Source of the DNA: Candidatus Lachnocurva vaginae
Lineage (GTDB): Bacteria; Bacillota; Clostridia; Lachnospirales; Lachnospiraceae
Direction of reading: 5' to 3'
Assembly: GCA_011082265.1 (NCBI GenBank)
Contig: CP049781.1
Coordinates: forward strand, 186,001 to 250,000
DNA: 64,000 nucleotides
Shown here piece after piece: positions 27,501 through 36,742 of this stretch (position 1 is its first letter; each line of letters begins with the position of its first letter). The notes beneath the pieces were generated by a model, which saw nothing but the letters and a program-made list of their open reading frames with translations, did no database searches and was not told where the DNA came from. Made by a program: the position numbers and the translations under genes.

Positions 27501-27565
27501 AAATATATAGAAGGAATAAATCGTAGTAAGAACAATTATATCCATACTAATATTAGATTATTAAA

Positions 27566-29698
27566 TTAACCTAATTTAAATTTAGCAATTTCTTCCTGAA
27601 GTTTTGTAGCTATCTCGGCAAGGTTTTCACTCGCTTTTGATATATCTTGAATTGACTGGCTTTGAGTATCAACAGAAGCTGATGACTGTTCTGTAGTAGC
27701 TGCATTTTCTTCTGCAATAGCTGAAAGATTTCCTACGACACGAACAACATTTTTATTTTCATCTGAGATTGTGTTCGCTTCATTATCGATCTTCTCGACA
27801 ATAGATTTACTATTATCAAGCTCAGTAGCAATTTCATTAAATTTATCTTCAGTTTCCTGAACTTTTTCATTTTGCTTATTAATCATTTCAGAAGATGACT
27901 TCATCATGTTAACAGCTTCTTCAGATTTGCCCTTAAGGTCTTCTATAACAGTTCTTATTTCATTTGTGAAACGAGCTGAATCCTCAGCAAGCTTTCCAAT
28001 TTCTCCGGCAACAACTGCAAATCCTTTTCCGGCTTCACCGGCACGAGCAGCTTCAATTGAAGCATTTAAAGCAAGAAGGTTTGTTTGATCTGAAATTGAC
28101 TGAATCATATCTGATGCATTTGAAATAGTTTCAGTCGATTTATTTGTTTCATTAATAACATCAGAAACCTTCTCAGAAATATTTTTATGCTCTTCTGTGA
28201 TAGCGATAAGATCGGATAAAATCTTACTTCCTTCGTCTTTCTTTGTTTCAATCGTCTTCGTTGATTCATTAAGCTGTGTTAACACTTTAAGCATTTCTTC
28301 AAGAAGGCTATTCGATTTTTCAACAGAGCCTGCAGCACTTTGAGTATCCTCAGCTTGTGATGTAGCACCCTGTGCAATATTATTTACAGCTGTTGAAACC
28401 TCTTCCGATGAAGATGAAGCTGACTGAGCAGTAGCTGTAAGCTCTTCTGCGGTAGCTGCTGTATTTTGCGAATGCTCTGAAATATTTTGCACAATAGATG
28501 TAAGGTTTACAATCATTTTATCAATAGATCTAAAAAGACTTCCAATTTCATCCTTGCTATTACGATATTTTGCACCTAATTTTCTCTCTTTTTTCAAATC
28601 CAAATCATAATCAGCCATCTTAGTCATAGCAGTTTCTATAATTGCAAGAGGCCTTCCGACTTTTCTTACAAGAATTGCAATTACAATTACTGCCATGAAT
28701 ACAATAACAAGGATATTATAAATCGCATTTATTGTTGCTATATGTTTTACATCTCTTAAGAAATATTTAAGCGTAGAGCCTGATGATATACACCATTTAT
28801 TATTTACACCCTTTAAATTAATAGGTAAATATATAATTTTTCCCTTATCACCTGTTCCGAATGTTTCGGTAGTTGTGATTCCTCCTTGTGCTAAAGCGTC
28901 ATCAATATGCTGCTTGGCAGCCGGTACTACCTTATAAAGACTTTTAAGTCTCTGACTTTTATCAACACCATTTGCAACGAATATACCTTTATCTGTAAGT
29001 ACACTGTTAAAGTTGCTTATGCCGGTTGAAACGTCATCAATTCTTTTCTGGAAATCGTCAAGAGAAATATCTGCAATAACTACACCGATAGCATTATTTT
29101 CTTTATCAAATATAGGGAAACAATAGGATGTAATTATCTGCTTTGTTTCATGATCTGAATAAGGCTCCAGAAGCATTACTTTTTTATTTTGAATAGTATT
29201 CTTATACCAGTCTCTATCTGTAAGATCTGATGTATCTACATCCATGCTGTCTTTTTTACCTTCAGCATAAACATTAAATTTACCGCTTGGGGATTTTTTG
29301 CTTACAAATGAAACATCTTTTCCATCGAATGCGTTTTGATTAAAGGATACACCAAGACCTACAAGCATAGGTGAACCCTTTTGATACATAGTTGAAACAA
29401 TGTCTGTAACACTATCTCTATTTCTTGCTTCAACAGGAACGTCGTTTATCATTTTTTGAATTACAGATTGAGTGTAAAGACCACTCGCATAAACTTCGTT
29501 CATATTTGACTCAAAAATCGCTTTTAATTTTTGAGTTTGTTCCATTTTGTGGCTTTCTCCACTTTTAATAGTTTTTGAATAAGTCATTCTAATATCGTAA
29601 GTTGCTTTTAAACCCATTACAACAAATAAGATTAAAGATATTAAAAGGCCTACCTTAACTCCTAAGGTATTAAGTTTTTTGTTTTTTATAAAATGCAT
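27566..29698 (-). CDS. Methyl-accepting chemotaxis protein 3 (dCache sensor)
   Basis: The start is taken at ATG 29698 (MHFIKNKK) after TAGGAGGAC; the frame is open further upstream without a good site. The 710-residue receptor has TM1, a dCache sensor with RDWYKNTI (about 180) and a strand ending VVIADIS, TM2, HAMP and the signalling tip [23 protein letters not shown] plus a later Asp recalls the amino-acid-binding dCache motif, so amino acid sensing is possible but unproven. The signalling half is near-identical to receptors 2 and 4. Confidence 0.93.
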   Translation of the reverse strand: MHFIKNKKLNTLGVKVGLLISLILFVVMGLKATYDIRMTYSKTIKSGESHKMEQTQKLKAIFESNMNEVYASGLYTQSVIQKMINDVPVEARNRDSVTDIVSTMYQKGSPMLVGLGVSFNQNAFDGKDVSFVSKKSPSGKFNVYAEGKKDSMDVDTSDLTDRDWYKNTIQNKKVMLLEPYSDHETKQIITSYCFPIFDKENNAIGVVIADISLDDFQKRIDDVSTGISNFNSVLTDKGIFVANGVDKSQRLKSLYKVVPAAKQHIDDALAQGGITTTETFGTGDKGKIIYLPINLKGVNNKWCISSGSTLKYFLRDVKHIATINAIYNILVIVFMAVIVIAILVRKVGRPLAIIETAMTKMADYDLDLKKERKLGAKYRNSKDEIGSLFRSIDKMIVNLTSIVQNISEHSQNTAATAEELTATAQSASSSSEEVSTAVNNIAQGATSQAEDTQSAAGSVEKSNSLLEEMLKVLTQLNESTKTIETKKDEGSKILSDLIAITEEHKNISEKVSDVINETNKSTETISNASDMIQSISDQTNLLALNASIEAARAGEAGKGFAVVAGEIGKLAEDSARFTNEIRTVIEDLKGKSEEAVNMMKSSSEMINKQNEKVQETEDKFNEIATELDNSKSIVEKIDNEANTISDENKNVVRVVGNLSAIAEENAATTEQSSASVDTQSQSIQDISKASENLAEIATKLQEEIAKFKLG

Positions 29699-29774
29699 AA
29701 TAAGTCCTCCTACAAGAAATTTGCTGTATAATTTAAAAGACAACATCAAAACACTTACATACATTATTCTTTAA

Positions 29775-29805
29775 ATTATATAACACCAGAACTGGTATAT
29801 CACAA
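29775..29805 (-). promoter_or_regulatory. Promoter of chemoreceptor 3 with a palindromic operator
   Basis: On the minus strand a TATAAT -10 (plus 29775-29780) lies about 19 bp from TTGTGA (plus 29800-29805). The perfect palindrome ACCAGAACTGGT (29785-29796) fills the spacer, a typical repressor position. The rest of the 29699-30029 gap contains tandem repeats and the terminator of receptor 4. Confidence 0.45.
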
Positions 29806-29876
29806 TGATGTATAAAAATCAATAAATTGAATAATTTGATTTAAACAAATAATTAAAAATAAATAGCTGAAAATAA

Positions 29877-29935
29877 AACACCTTATTATTAATTGCATAA
29901 AAAAACAAACACCTTATTATTAATTGCATAAAAAA
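29877..29935. repeat. Tandem direct repeat, about 30-bp unit, two copies plus a diverged third
   Basis: ACACCTTATTATTAATTGC plus an A tract recurs at 29877 and 29907. A diverged third copy (ACACCTTCTCATCAATTG) forms the left arm of the following terminator, so the repeats may have arisen by copying that arm. Confidence 0.8.
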
Positions 29936-29936
29936 T

Positions 29937-29974
29937 AAAACACCTTCTCATCAATTGTATGATAAGAAGGTGTC
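29937..29974 (-). terminator. Terminator after chemoreceptor 4
   Basis: On the minus strand GACACCTTCTTATCA pairs with TGATGAGAAGGTGT (one G-T pair), loop about 6 nt, followed by T-rich sequence, about 55 bases past the stop. Confidence 0.8.
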
Positions 29975-30029
29975 TATTTTTACCATAATAAAATTATATA
30001 TACGAAAAAGATCGAAAATTTTTATATAT

Positions 30030-32168
30030 TTAGCCTAAGTTAAATCTTGCAATTTCTTCCTGAAGCTTTGTAGCTATCTGAGCAAGATTTTCACTTGCTT
30101 TTGATATGTCATGAATTGACTGGCTTTGAGTATCAACAGAAGCTGCTGACTGCTCTGTAGTAGCTGCATTTTCTTCTGCAATAGCTGAAAGATTTCCTAC
30201 AACACGAACGACATTCTTATTTTCACCTGAAATTGTGTTCGCTTCATTATCAATTTTTTCAACAATGGCTTTACTATTATCAAGCTCAGTAGCAATTTCG
30301 TTAAATTTATCTTCAGTTTCCTGAACTTTTTCATTTTGCTTATTAATCATTTCAGAAGATGTTTTCATCATATTAACAGCTTCTTCAGATTTGCCTTTAA
30401 GGTCTTCTATAACAGTTCTTATTTCATTTGTGAAACGAGCTGAATCCTCAGCAAGCTTTCCAATTTCTCCGGCAACAACTGCAAATCCTTTACCGGCTTC
30501 ACCGGCACGAGCAGCTTCAATTGAAGCGTTTAGTGCAAGAAGGTTCGTTTGATCTGAAATTGATTGAATCATATCTGATGCATTTGAAATAGTTTCAGTT
30601 GATTTATTTGTTTCATTAATAACATCAGCTACTTTGTCAGAAATATTCTTATGCTCTTCTGTGATAGCGATAAGCTCGGATAAAATCTTACTTCCTTCAT
30701 TCTTCTTAGATTCAATAGTATTTGTAGAATTATTAAGCTGCTCTAAAATTTTAATCATTTCTTCAAGAAGACTATTTGATTTTTCAACAGAGCCTGCAGC
30801 ACTTTGAGTATCTTCAGCTTGTGATGTAGCACCTTCTGCAATATTATTTACAGCTGTTGAAACTTCTTCTGATGAAGATGAAGCTGACTGAGCAGTAGCT
30901 GTAAGCTCTTCAGCTGTAGCTGCTGTATTTTGAGAATGCTCTGAAATATTTTGTACTATCAATGTAAGATTTTCAATCATCTTCTTAATGGATCTGAAAA
31001 GACTTCCGATTTCATCTTTATGAGTGAAGTATTTTTGAGCTACTTTTGTTTCAGCAGCAAGATCCAAATCATAATTTGCCATCTTTTTCATTGCCTTTTC
31101 AACAAGTGCAAGAGGCTTTCCAACCTGATGAAGAAGGATAAAAATTATTATTGCTGCCATAAGTATAATAACAACGATATTAAAGATTATATTTAATATC
31201 ATTACGTGTTCAACATCTTTTAAGAAAAATTTAATTGTTGTTCCTGAAGATATACACCATTTATTTTCTACGCCTTTAAGATGTACAGGTATATATACAA
31301 GCTTACCATCTTCGTGTGCTTCGCCTATGGCTTCGGTATTTATCTTTTCTCCCTTTGCAATAGCTTCCCCTACGCTGTCTTTAGCTGCAGGAACGATACT
31401 GAAGAGGTTTTTAAGTCTCTGATTTTTATCTATACCGTTAGCAATGAAAACACCTTTATCTGTAAGTATACTCTTAAAATCGTTTTTACCTTTTGAAATG
31501 GAACTTATTTTTTTCTGTAGACCATCAAGAGAAACATCTGCAATAACTACACCGATTACTTTTCCTCCGCCTGCTTCAAATATCGGGAATAAGTATGAAG
31601 TAACCATTTTCTTTGTTTCATTATCCAAGTAAGGCTCAAGCATAGAAATTTTTCCTGACTGTATAGTCTTTTTAAACCAATCTCTATTGGTATAATCAGA
31701 AAAATCAACATCCAAGCTGTCTTTTTTACCTTCAGCATAAGCACAGAATCTTCCTTTAGGAGATTTATTGCTTATGTTAGAACTGTCTTTTCCGTCAAAT
31801 GCATCTTTATTAAAGTATACACCAAGACCTATCAGCATATTGGGACTTTTCTGATACATAGTAGTAATTATTTCTGTAATAGTCTCTCTGCTTCTTCCTT
31901 CTACCGGAACATCATTTATCATCTTCTGTACTACTGATTGAGTGTAGGACCCAACATCATATAATTCGGTCATGTTTGATTCAAGCATTGATGATAATTT
32001 TTTTGCTTCTTCAACTTTGTGGCTTTCTCCGCTTTGTATAGTTTTGGTATAAGTTGACCTAATATCGAAAGTCGCTTTTAATCCTAGTATTATAAGTAAA
32101 ACTAAGGATATAATGACTCCTGTCTTTACTGCCAAACTATTAAGCTTTTTGTTTTGGGTAAATTTCAT
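30030..32168 (-). CDS. Methyl-accepting chemotaxis protein 4 (dCache sensor)
   Basis: Starts at ATG 32168 (MKFTQNKK) after TAGGAGGAT. The 712-residue receptor has the same plan: TM1 near 12-33, a dCache sensor with RDWFKKTI and a strand ending VVIADVS, TM2, HAMP and the coiled-coil signalling domain with [19 protein letters not shown]. From about residue 370 on it is almost the same as receptor 2, even at the nucleotide level, which points to recent duplication or gene conversion. It is transcribed from its own strong promoter at 32264-32292. Confidence 0.93.
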   Translation of the reverse strand: MKFTQNKKLNSLAVKTGVIISLVLLIILGLKATFDIRSTYTKTIQSGESHKVEEAKKLSSMLESNMTELYDVGSYTQSVVQKMINDVPVEGRSRETITEIITTMYQKSPNMLIGLGVYFNKDAFDGKDSSNISNKSPKGRFCAYAEGKKDSLDVDFSDYTNRDWFKKTIQSGKISMLEPYLDNETKKMVTSYLFPIFEAGGGKVIGVVIADVSLDGLQKKISSISKGKNDFKSILTDKGVFIANGIDKNQRLKNLFSIVPAAKDSVGEAIAKGEKINTEAIGEAHEDGKLVYIPVHLKGVENKWCISSGTTIKFFLKDVEHVMILNIIFNIVVIILMAAIIIFILLHQVGKPLALVEKAMKKMANYDLDLAAETKVAQKYFTHKDEIGSLFRSIKKMIENLTLIVQNISEHSQNTAATAEELTATAQSASSSSEEVSTAVNNIAEGATSQAEDTQSAAGSVEKSNSLLEEMIKILEQLNNSTNTIESKKNEGSKILSELIAITEEHKNISDKVADVINETNKSTETISNASDMIQSISDQTNLLALNASIEAARAGEAGKGFAVVAGEIGKLAEDSARFTNEIRTVIEDLKGKSEEAVNMMKTSSEMINKQNEKVQETEDKFNEIATELDNSKAIVEKIDNEANTISGENKNVVRVVGNLSAIAEENAATTEQSAASVDTQSQSIHDISKASENLAQIATKLQEEIARFNLG

Positions 32169-32254
32169 AAATAATCCTCCTAAGGCAAAATAAATAGACG
32201 TTTGAAAAATCAAGATGTATTATTAAAAAATAAGACAAATCCGGAAATTGACAA

Positions 32255-32292
32255 ACTAGTTCAATACTAGTATTTAACGATAAAATTGTCAA
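32255..32292 (-). promoter_or_regulatory. Sigma-A promoter of chemoreceptor 4 with repeated ACTAGT
   Basis: On the minus strand TTGACA (plus 32287-32292) and TAGTAT (plus 32264-32269) have an ideal 17-bp spacer. Two copies of the 6-bp palindrome ACTAGT (32255-32260 and 32266-32271) overlap the -10 and could bind a regulator. Confidence 0.65.
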
Positions 32293-32448
32293 GAAAAACA
32301 GATAAAATTTAGAAAAGATTAAAAAAAGAGTAAGATAATAAGCTAAAAAATGATAAGTGTCTAAAAAATATGTAATAGTCGAAAAATATCAAAAAATATT
32401 TTACCATAAAAACTTTCCTATTATATATACTAAAAAATAATATTATGA

Positions 32449-32476
32449 TTGACTTAAATATAAACTTTAATAAAAT
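32449..32476 (+). promoter_or_regulatory. Promoter of the EAL-domain gene
   Basis: TTGACT (32449-32454), 16-bp spacer, TAAAAT (32471-32476), about 38 bp before the start codon. The remaining part of the 32169-32513 gap carries only this and the divergent chemoreceptor promoter. Confidence 0.6.
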
Positions 32477-32513
32477 AGAAGTGTAATATTGTTTGTACAA
32501 GGGGAGAGGCAGC

Positions 32514-34394
32514 ATGTGGGACTCACAAAGATTTTATATATTGGTTTTAGCCATTATACTTATTTCAGTTTTAATTGAAAAATTTTTGCCAATACATAGA
32601 GTAGTGACATTTAGGGGTATGCTCTTTTCTGAATTGGCAATTGTTATATTAAGCGAGATATTAATTCAGGCTCAGATAGAGCAGTCAATCAATAGGGATG
32701 GACTTTTCCTTTTGACGTCAGTTATGTACGTTATGTTCATAGTAAGAGATTATTTACATTCTTTCTTTGTGTGCACTCATATAGAAATTGAAGAAGGTAA
32801 ATTTAATAGGATTAAAAAGTGCTTTAATGCTATCTTATTAGTAAGTTTAATTCTTGTAATAATGAATTTCGCTACAAATGAATTGTTTTATGTAGGGACT
32901 TTAGGATATGAAAGAGGAAACTTATTTTATTTAACTTATATATTTAATATTCTTTATATATGTATTGCACTCTTTTGCATCGGCATGAATTATAAAAAGA
33001 TGCTTATGCACGACATTGTGTCGATGATTTTCTATGTTCTTATTCTGATAGCTGATTTAATAAATAGATATACAACAGCTGATGTATATCATGTAAAACC
33101 GCTTTCCGTAATTTCAATTCTTATAGCATATCTTTTGTTTGAAGAGCCTATGAATTATCGTGACGGTTATGTAAAGCTTTTTGATAAAAATGCACTGGAT
33201 TTATTTATTAGAGAAAAAATTAATAGAAAAAAATTCAATTTGATTTTTATGTCGATTAAGCAATATTACGATAGAAGAGAAATATTAGGAGACGATGTTA
33301 TAAAAGAAATTGAAATTGAAATTTCAAAGTTCTTGCAAGAGGAAATAACAGGTAGATATATTTTCTATTTGGATAGCGGAATTTTTGCAATTGCAGATTT
33401 GAAAGGTAGAGATCCGTGGAAATGTATCAATAGTATAAGATATAGATTCCTTAAGCCATTTAACACTTCTGAGGGTGATATATTCCTTGAAGTTAATATT
33501 TCGGAAACATCTGAGCCTTACAAATTTAAGAGTGCCTCTGAGCTTGTTGCTATAATGATAGATGACCTTGAACTTAAAGATAAGGAAGATGTTGATGATA
33601 GTATTGTGATCACACATGCAAAGCTTGAGAGAAGCAGAAAGAGATTTAATATTAAAAAGATACTTCAGAATCTTGAAAATGATAATAGGCTTCTTGTGTA
33701 TCTTCAGCCGATTATGGATGCAAAGACGGAAAAGCTTGTAGGAGCGGAGGCTCTTGCAAGACTTAGAGATGATGACGGAAGTATTATATATCCGGATTCA
33801 TTTATTCCATGTGCTGAAGAAAATGGAAGCATAACAACTTTAGGCCTTGAAGTTATTAAACAGACAGCTTTATTTTTAAATAGTTATGAAGATAAAGTAC
33901 CGCTTAAGTGGGTTAATGTAAATATTTCTCCTATACAATGTCAGGATCCGAACTTAAATATCAAGATTAAGGACGTTATATCAAGATATAAGCTTGATAA
34001 ATCAAAACTTCATATTGAGATAACAGAGCAAGCATTTTCAAATCAAAAGCTTTTAGGCTTATTTATGCAAAGTATGATGGAAGACGGGTATGAATTCGTG
34101 GCAGATGATTTTGGAAGCGGATATAACAATATTGAAATGATTTTGAATCATCCATTTAAGAATGTTAAGTTTGATAAAGATACGACATGGAACGGGCTTA
34201 TAAGATATCCTGAGGTCATAGAAGGACTTATAAATATATTTAGAAACTCAGGATATGCTATTACAGCTGAAGGAGTAGAAACCAAAGAGATGGTTGATGC
34301 TTTACGTGGAATGGGAGCAACATATTTGCAGGGATATTATTTTTCAAAGCCGATACCTATATCAGAATTTGTTGAAAAATATAAGAAAGATTAA
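32514..34394 (+). CDS. Membrane-bound c-di-GMP phosphodiesterase (EAL) with degenerate GGDEF region
   Basis: The ATG at 32514 follows AGGGGAGAGG. The 626-residue protein begins with a run of about seven hydrophobic segments (1-215), then a GGDEF-sized region (about 225-375) without an SDEF/GGDEF motif, then an EAL domain (about 390-620). Catalytic residues look intact: GAEALAR, NVNIS, IEITE, DDFGSGY, VKFDK, AEGVET and LQGYYFSKP. It should hydrolyse c-di-GMP to pGpG, lowering the signal and favouring motility, which suits its position next to the chemoreceptors. The degenerate part may bind GTP or act as a spacer. Confidence 0.9.
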   Translation: MWDSQRFYILVLAIILISVLIEKFLPIHRVVTFRGMLFSELAIVILSEILIQAQIEQSINRDGLFLLTSVMYVMFIVRDYLHSFFVCTHIEIEEGKFNRIKKCFNAILLVSLILVIMNFATNELFYVGTLGYERGNLFYLTYIFNILYICIALFCIGMNYKKMLMHDIVSMIFYVLILIADLINRYTTADVYHVKPLSVISILIAYLLFEEPMNYRDGYVKLFDKNALDLFIREKINRKKFNLIFMSIKQYYDRREILGDDVIKEIEIEISKFLQEEITGRYIFYLDSGIFAIADLKGRDPWKCINSIRYRFLKPFNTSEGDIFLEVNISETSEPYKFKSASELVAIMIDDLELKDKEDVDDSIVITHAKLERSRKRFNIKKILQNLENDNRLLVYLQPIMDAKTEKLVGAEALARLRDDDGSIIYPDSFIPCAEENGSITTLGLEVIKQTALFLNSYEDKVPLKWVNVNISPIQCQDPNLNIKIKDVISRYKLDKSKLHIEITEQAFSNQKLLGLFMQSMMEDGYEFVADDFGSGYNNIEMILNHPFKNVKFDKDTTWNGLIRYPEVIEGLINIFRNSGYAITAEGVETKEMVDALRGMGATYLQGYYFSKPIPISEFVEKYKKD

Positions 34395-34443
34395 TCTAAG
34401 ATTAATGAAAGATTAATGAAAGATTAATGAAAGATTAATCTAA
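34389..34443. repeat. Tandem 11-bp repeat, five copies, at the 3' end of the EAL gene
   Basis: GATTAATGAAA repeats at 11-bp steps (first and last copies read GATTAATCTAA). The stop codon of the EAL gene lies in the first copy. GATTAAT and its partial complements give little stem potential, so it is not a clear terminator. Confidence 0.85.
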
Positions 34444-34469
34444 GTATTAAATAGATTGTTATATCTTTT

Positions 34470-35117
34470 TTAATTCTTAATAGGGTTAACTCCTGCATGA
34501 GGAAGGACCTTAAGCTCGAGTGCTTCTATATAATAGAACGGAGCAGATTTTCCATTTGTAAGCTCGGATTTTCCTTTTCTTAGTATTCCTTTTATTTCTA
34601 TCCATGAAGATAAATGTTTTAAAGAAGATATGTCTTCATCAGTTTGAAATTCAAAGTTTACATATCCGCCTGTACAGTAAGGGCAAGTAGGACCACTTCT
34701 TCCGATGAAATTATATCCGTTAAATTTCATATAATATCCTTCAATAGAAACGGTTTTTCCTTCATATTCATTGAAATTAATGAACCAATCATTAATTTGA
34801 GTCATATAAAAGGTATCATACACAGGGACATCGATTTTAGAAAGGTCCGTCTTTTTTCTGTCCTTTTTATTGTCATAAGGGTAATGATCTACTTTAGGAA
34901 CTGCATTTCCTTTAATTAAGGGAGAATCATTATCTTTTTTTGATGAATTTTTACTCTTAGAAGCAGTCTTATTTTTCTTAGTTAATTGATCTTTAAGTGA
35001 TACTTTTTTTTGACCGGAATTAAGACCTTTGCTGTGTGAAACAGGCTTTTTGCATCCGAAAAGCGAAAGCCCCATACAAAATAGCATAGATAAATATAAT
35101 ATTCTTTTAACTTTCAT
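34470..35117 (-). CDS. Zinc-locus lipoprotein with CxxC motif and OB-like C-terminus
   Basis: A lipoprotein of about 215 residues: N-terminal signal segment with lipobox LFGC, then a Lys/Ser-rich linker, then a C-terminal domain beginning FYMTQINDWF with YEGKTVSIEGYY, a CPYC motif and WIEIKGIL. It resembles the DUF1980/TIGR03943-like domain encoded beside zinc ABC transporters; this is recognised by eye. It is the last gene of the zur-znuACB cluster, so a role in zinc binding or delivery on the cell surface is likely. An in-frame upstream ATG (35141) exists because the first 24 bases are duplicated; I prefer the inner start. Confidence 0.65.
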   Translation of the reverse strand: MKVKRILYLSMLFCMGLSLFGCKKPVSHSKGLNSGQKKVSLKDQLTKKNKTASKSKNSSKKDNDSPLIKGNAVPKVDHYPYDNKKDRKKTDLSKIDVPVYDTFYMTQINDWFINFNEYEGKTVSIEGYYMKFNGYNFIGRSGPTCPYCTGGYVNFEFQTDEDISSLKHLSSWIEIKGILRKGKSELTNGKSAPFYYIEALELKVLPHAGVNPIKN

Positions 35118-35151
35118 TTTATATACCCTTTTAACTTTCATTTTATATATC
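35104..35151. repeat. 24-bp tandem duplication over the lipoprotein start
   Basis: Bases 35104-35127 and 35128-35151 are near-identical and each contains ATGAAAGTTAAAA on the minus strand, so the start codon exists twice in the same frame. The neighbouring 35152-35237 is almost pure A/T (TATATTTT words). Confidence 0.8.
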
Positions 35152-35237
35152 TTAATATTTTAATATTTTTATATTTTAATATTTTTATATTTTTATATTT
35201 TTATATTTATATATTTATATATTTATATATTTATAAT

Positions 35238-36053
35238 TTATCTATCCTTGATTTTTCCTATTATAAAAAATACTAAGAATAGACCTAAATCTACAATAAC
35301 GATACAGGCTCCTGTCGGAACAGAGTATAAGTATGAAATAAATACTCCTGCTACGAAACAGAAAATCGATAAAATAACTGACAAAATAACTGTAGTTAAA
35401 AATCTTTTACAAATTCGCATAGCAGTAAGTGATGGAAAAGCTATAAGGCTCGATATAAGAAGTGTTCCCATCATTCTCATTCCGAGAGTTACTGTTATAG
35501 CCGTTAAGATTGCAATAATCATGTTGTAAAGCTTTACATTTATTCCTGTAGCAAGAGAGAAGCTTTCATCGAATGTAACTGCAAAAATTCTGTTGTAAAA
35601 GAATACAAAAAGTACCATTACAGCTATGCTTAAGACTACAGAAATATAGACGTCTATACTACTCATAGCAAGAATACTTCCAAACATATAATTACATACA
35701 TCGATATTCATTCCTGTTGTAAGAGATATTGTCATAACACCTATCGCAAGAGAACTGCTTAAAAGAAGTGCGATAGCAGAATCTCCTTTAATTCTTGAGC
35801 TGTCTTTTATCTGAAGAAGTAAAAATGCGGATAAAATACATGCCGGAATTGATAGATATAAAGGAGAAAAGCCGAAAGGATAAGCAATTGCAAGTGCTGC
35901 AAATCCCACATGAGAAAGCCCGTCTCCTATCATAGAGTATCTTTTTAAAACAAGAGAAGTACCAAGAAGTGAAGCACATATTGATACTAAAATTCCGACA
36001 ATCAAAGCTCTTACAAGAAAAGGGAATGAAAGCATTTCAAAAAATATATTCAT
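35238..36053 (-). CDS. znuB: Zinc/manganese ABC transporter permease, ZnuB-like
   Basis: A 271-residue ABC-3 family permease with about eight membrane helices and the hallmark stretch RYSMIGDGLSHVGFAALA (about 38-55), including the Asp and His near the metal path. The gene follows znuC by about 14 bases. It forms the channel of the zinc importer with ZnuC and ZnuA. Confidence 0.93.
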   Translation of the reverse strand: MNIFFEMLSFPFLVRALIVGILVSICASLLGTSLVLKRYSMIGDGLSHVGFAALAIAYPFGFSPLYLSIPACILSAFLLLQIKDSSRIKGDSAIALLLSSSLAIGVMTISLTTGMNIDVCNYMFGSILAMSSIDVYISVVLSIAVMVLFVFFYNRIFAVTFDESFSLATGINVKLYNMIIAILTAITVTLGMRMMGTLLISSLIAFPSLTAMRICKRFLTTVILSVILSIFCFVAGVFISYLYSVPTGACIVIVDLGLFLVFFIIGKIKDR

Positions 36054-36067
36054 AGTTAAATTCTCCC

Positions 36068-36742
36068 TTAATTATTAGCAATATAATCTTTGGTTTTCCC
36101 AAAAAATATCAGCTTTTTATTTATATGAAGTATTTTATTAGAGTATATTTTAGCTTTTTCTATATCATGAATAATCATGATTATCGTGATATGCTCTTCC
36201 TTATTTAATTTATTGATAAGAGAATAAAAACTTGCTTTGGCATTCTCATCAAGTCCTACTGTAGGCTCATCCAATACAAGAATCTTTTTTGTCGCGGAAA
36301 GTGCTCGTGCAAGAAGTACTCGCTGCTTCTGACCGCCCGAAAGCTCTCTAAAACACTTATGTTTTAAATTTTCTATGGAAAGAAGACTTAAGTTTTCTGC
36401 AACAAGCTTTTTTTCTTTTTTTGTAAAAAATGGTTTAAATCCCATTTTATTAAGACAGCCGGAAAGCACAATTTCATAGACACTTGCAGGAAAATCGCCC
36501 TTAATTTCTGTACTTTGGGGCAGATAGCCGATTTCGTTTTTAGAAACTTTTGAGCCTAAAATTATTTTTCCCTTTGACGGTTTTAAAAGCCCCAAAAGTC
36601 CTTTAATAAGAGTGCTTTTCCCGGCTCCATTTTCTCCTACAACTGCAAGATAATCTTCGGGCTCGACTTCAAAATTTATATCCTCTAAAACTGTCTTGCC
36701 TTCATAAGAAAAACTTAAATTTTTACATTTAAGAATAGGCAT
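36068..36742 (-). CDS. znuC: Zinc ABC transporter ATP-binding protein, ZnuC-like
   Basis: The 224-residue ATPase has Walker A GENGAGKST, the Q-loop in GYLPQST, the signature LSGGQKQR, Walker B LVLDEPT and the switch His in MIIHD. It directly follows znuA with no spacer (znuA ends at 36743), so the two are coupled. It energises metal import through ZnuB. Confidence 0.93.
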   Translation of the reverse strand: MPILKCKNLSFSYEGKTVLEDINFEVEPEDYLAVVGENGAGKSTLIKGLLGLLKPSKGKIILGSKVSKNEIGYLPQSTEIKGDFPASVYEIVLSGCLNKMGFKPFFTKKEKKLVAENLSLLSIENLKHKCFRELSGGQKQRVLLARALSATKKILVLDEPTVGLDENAKASFYSLINKLNKEEHITIIMIIHDIEKAKIYSNKILHINKKLIFFGKTKDYIANN

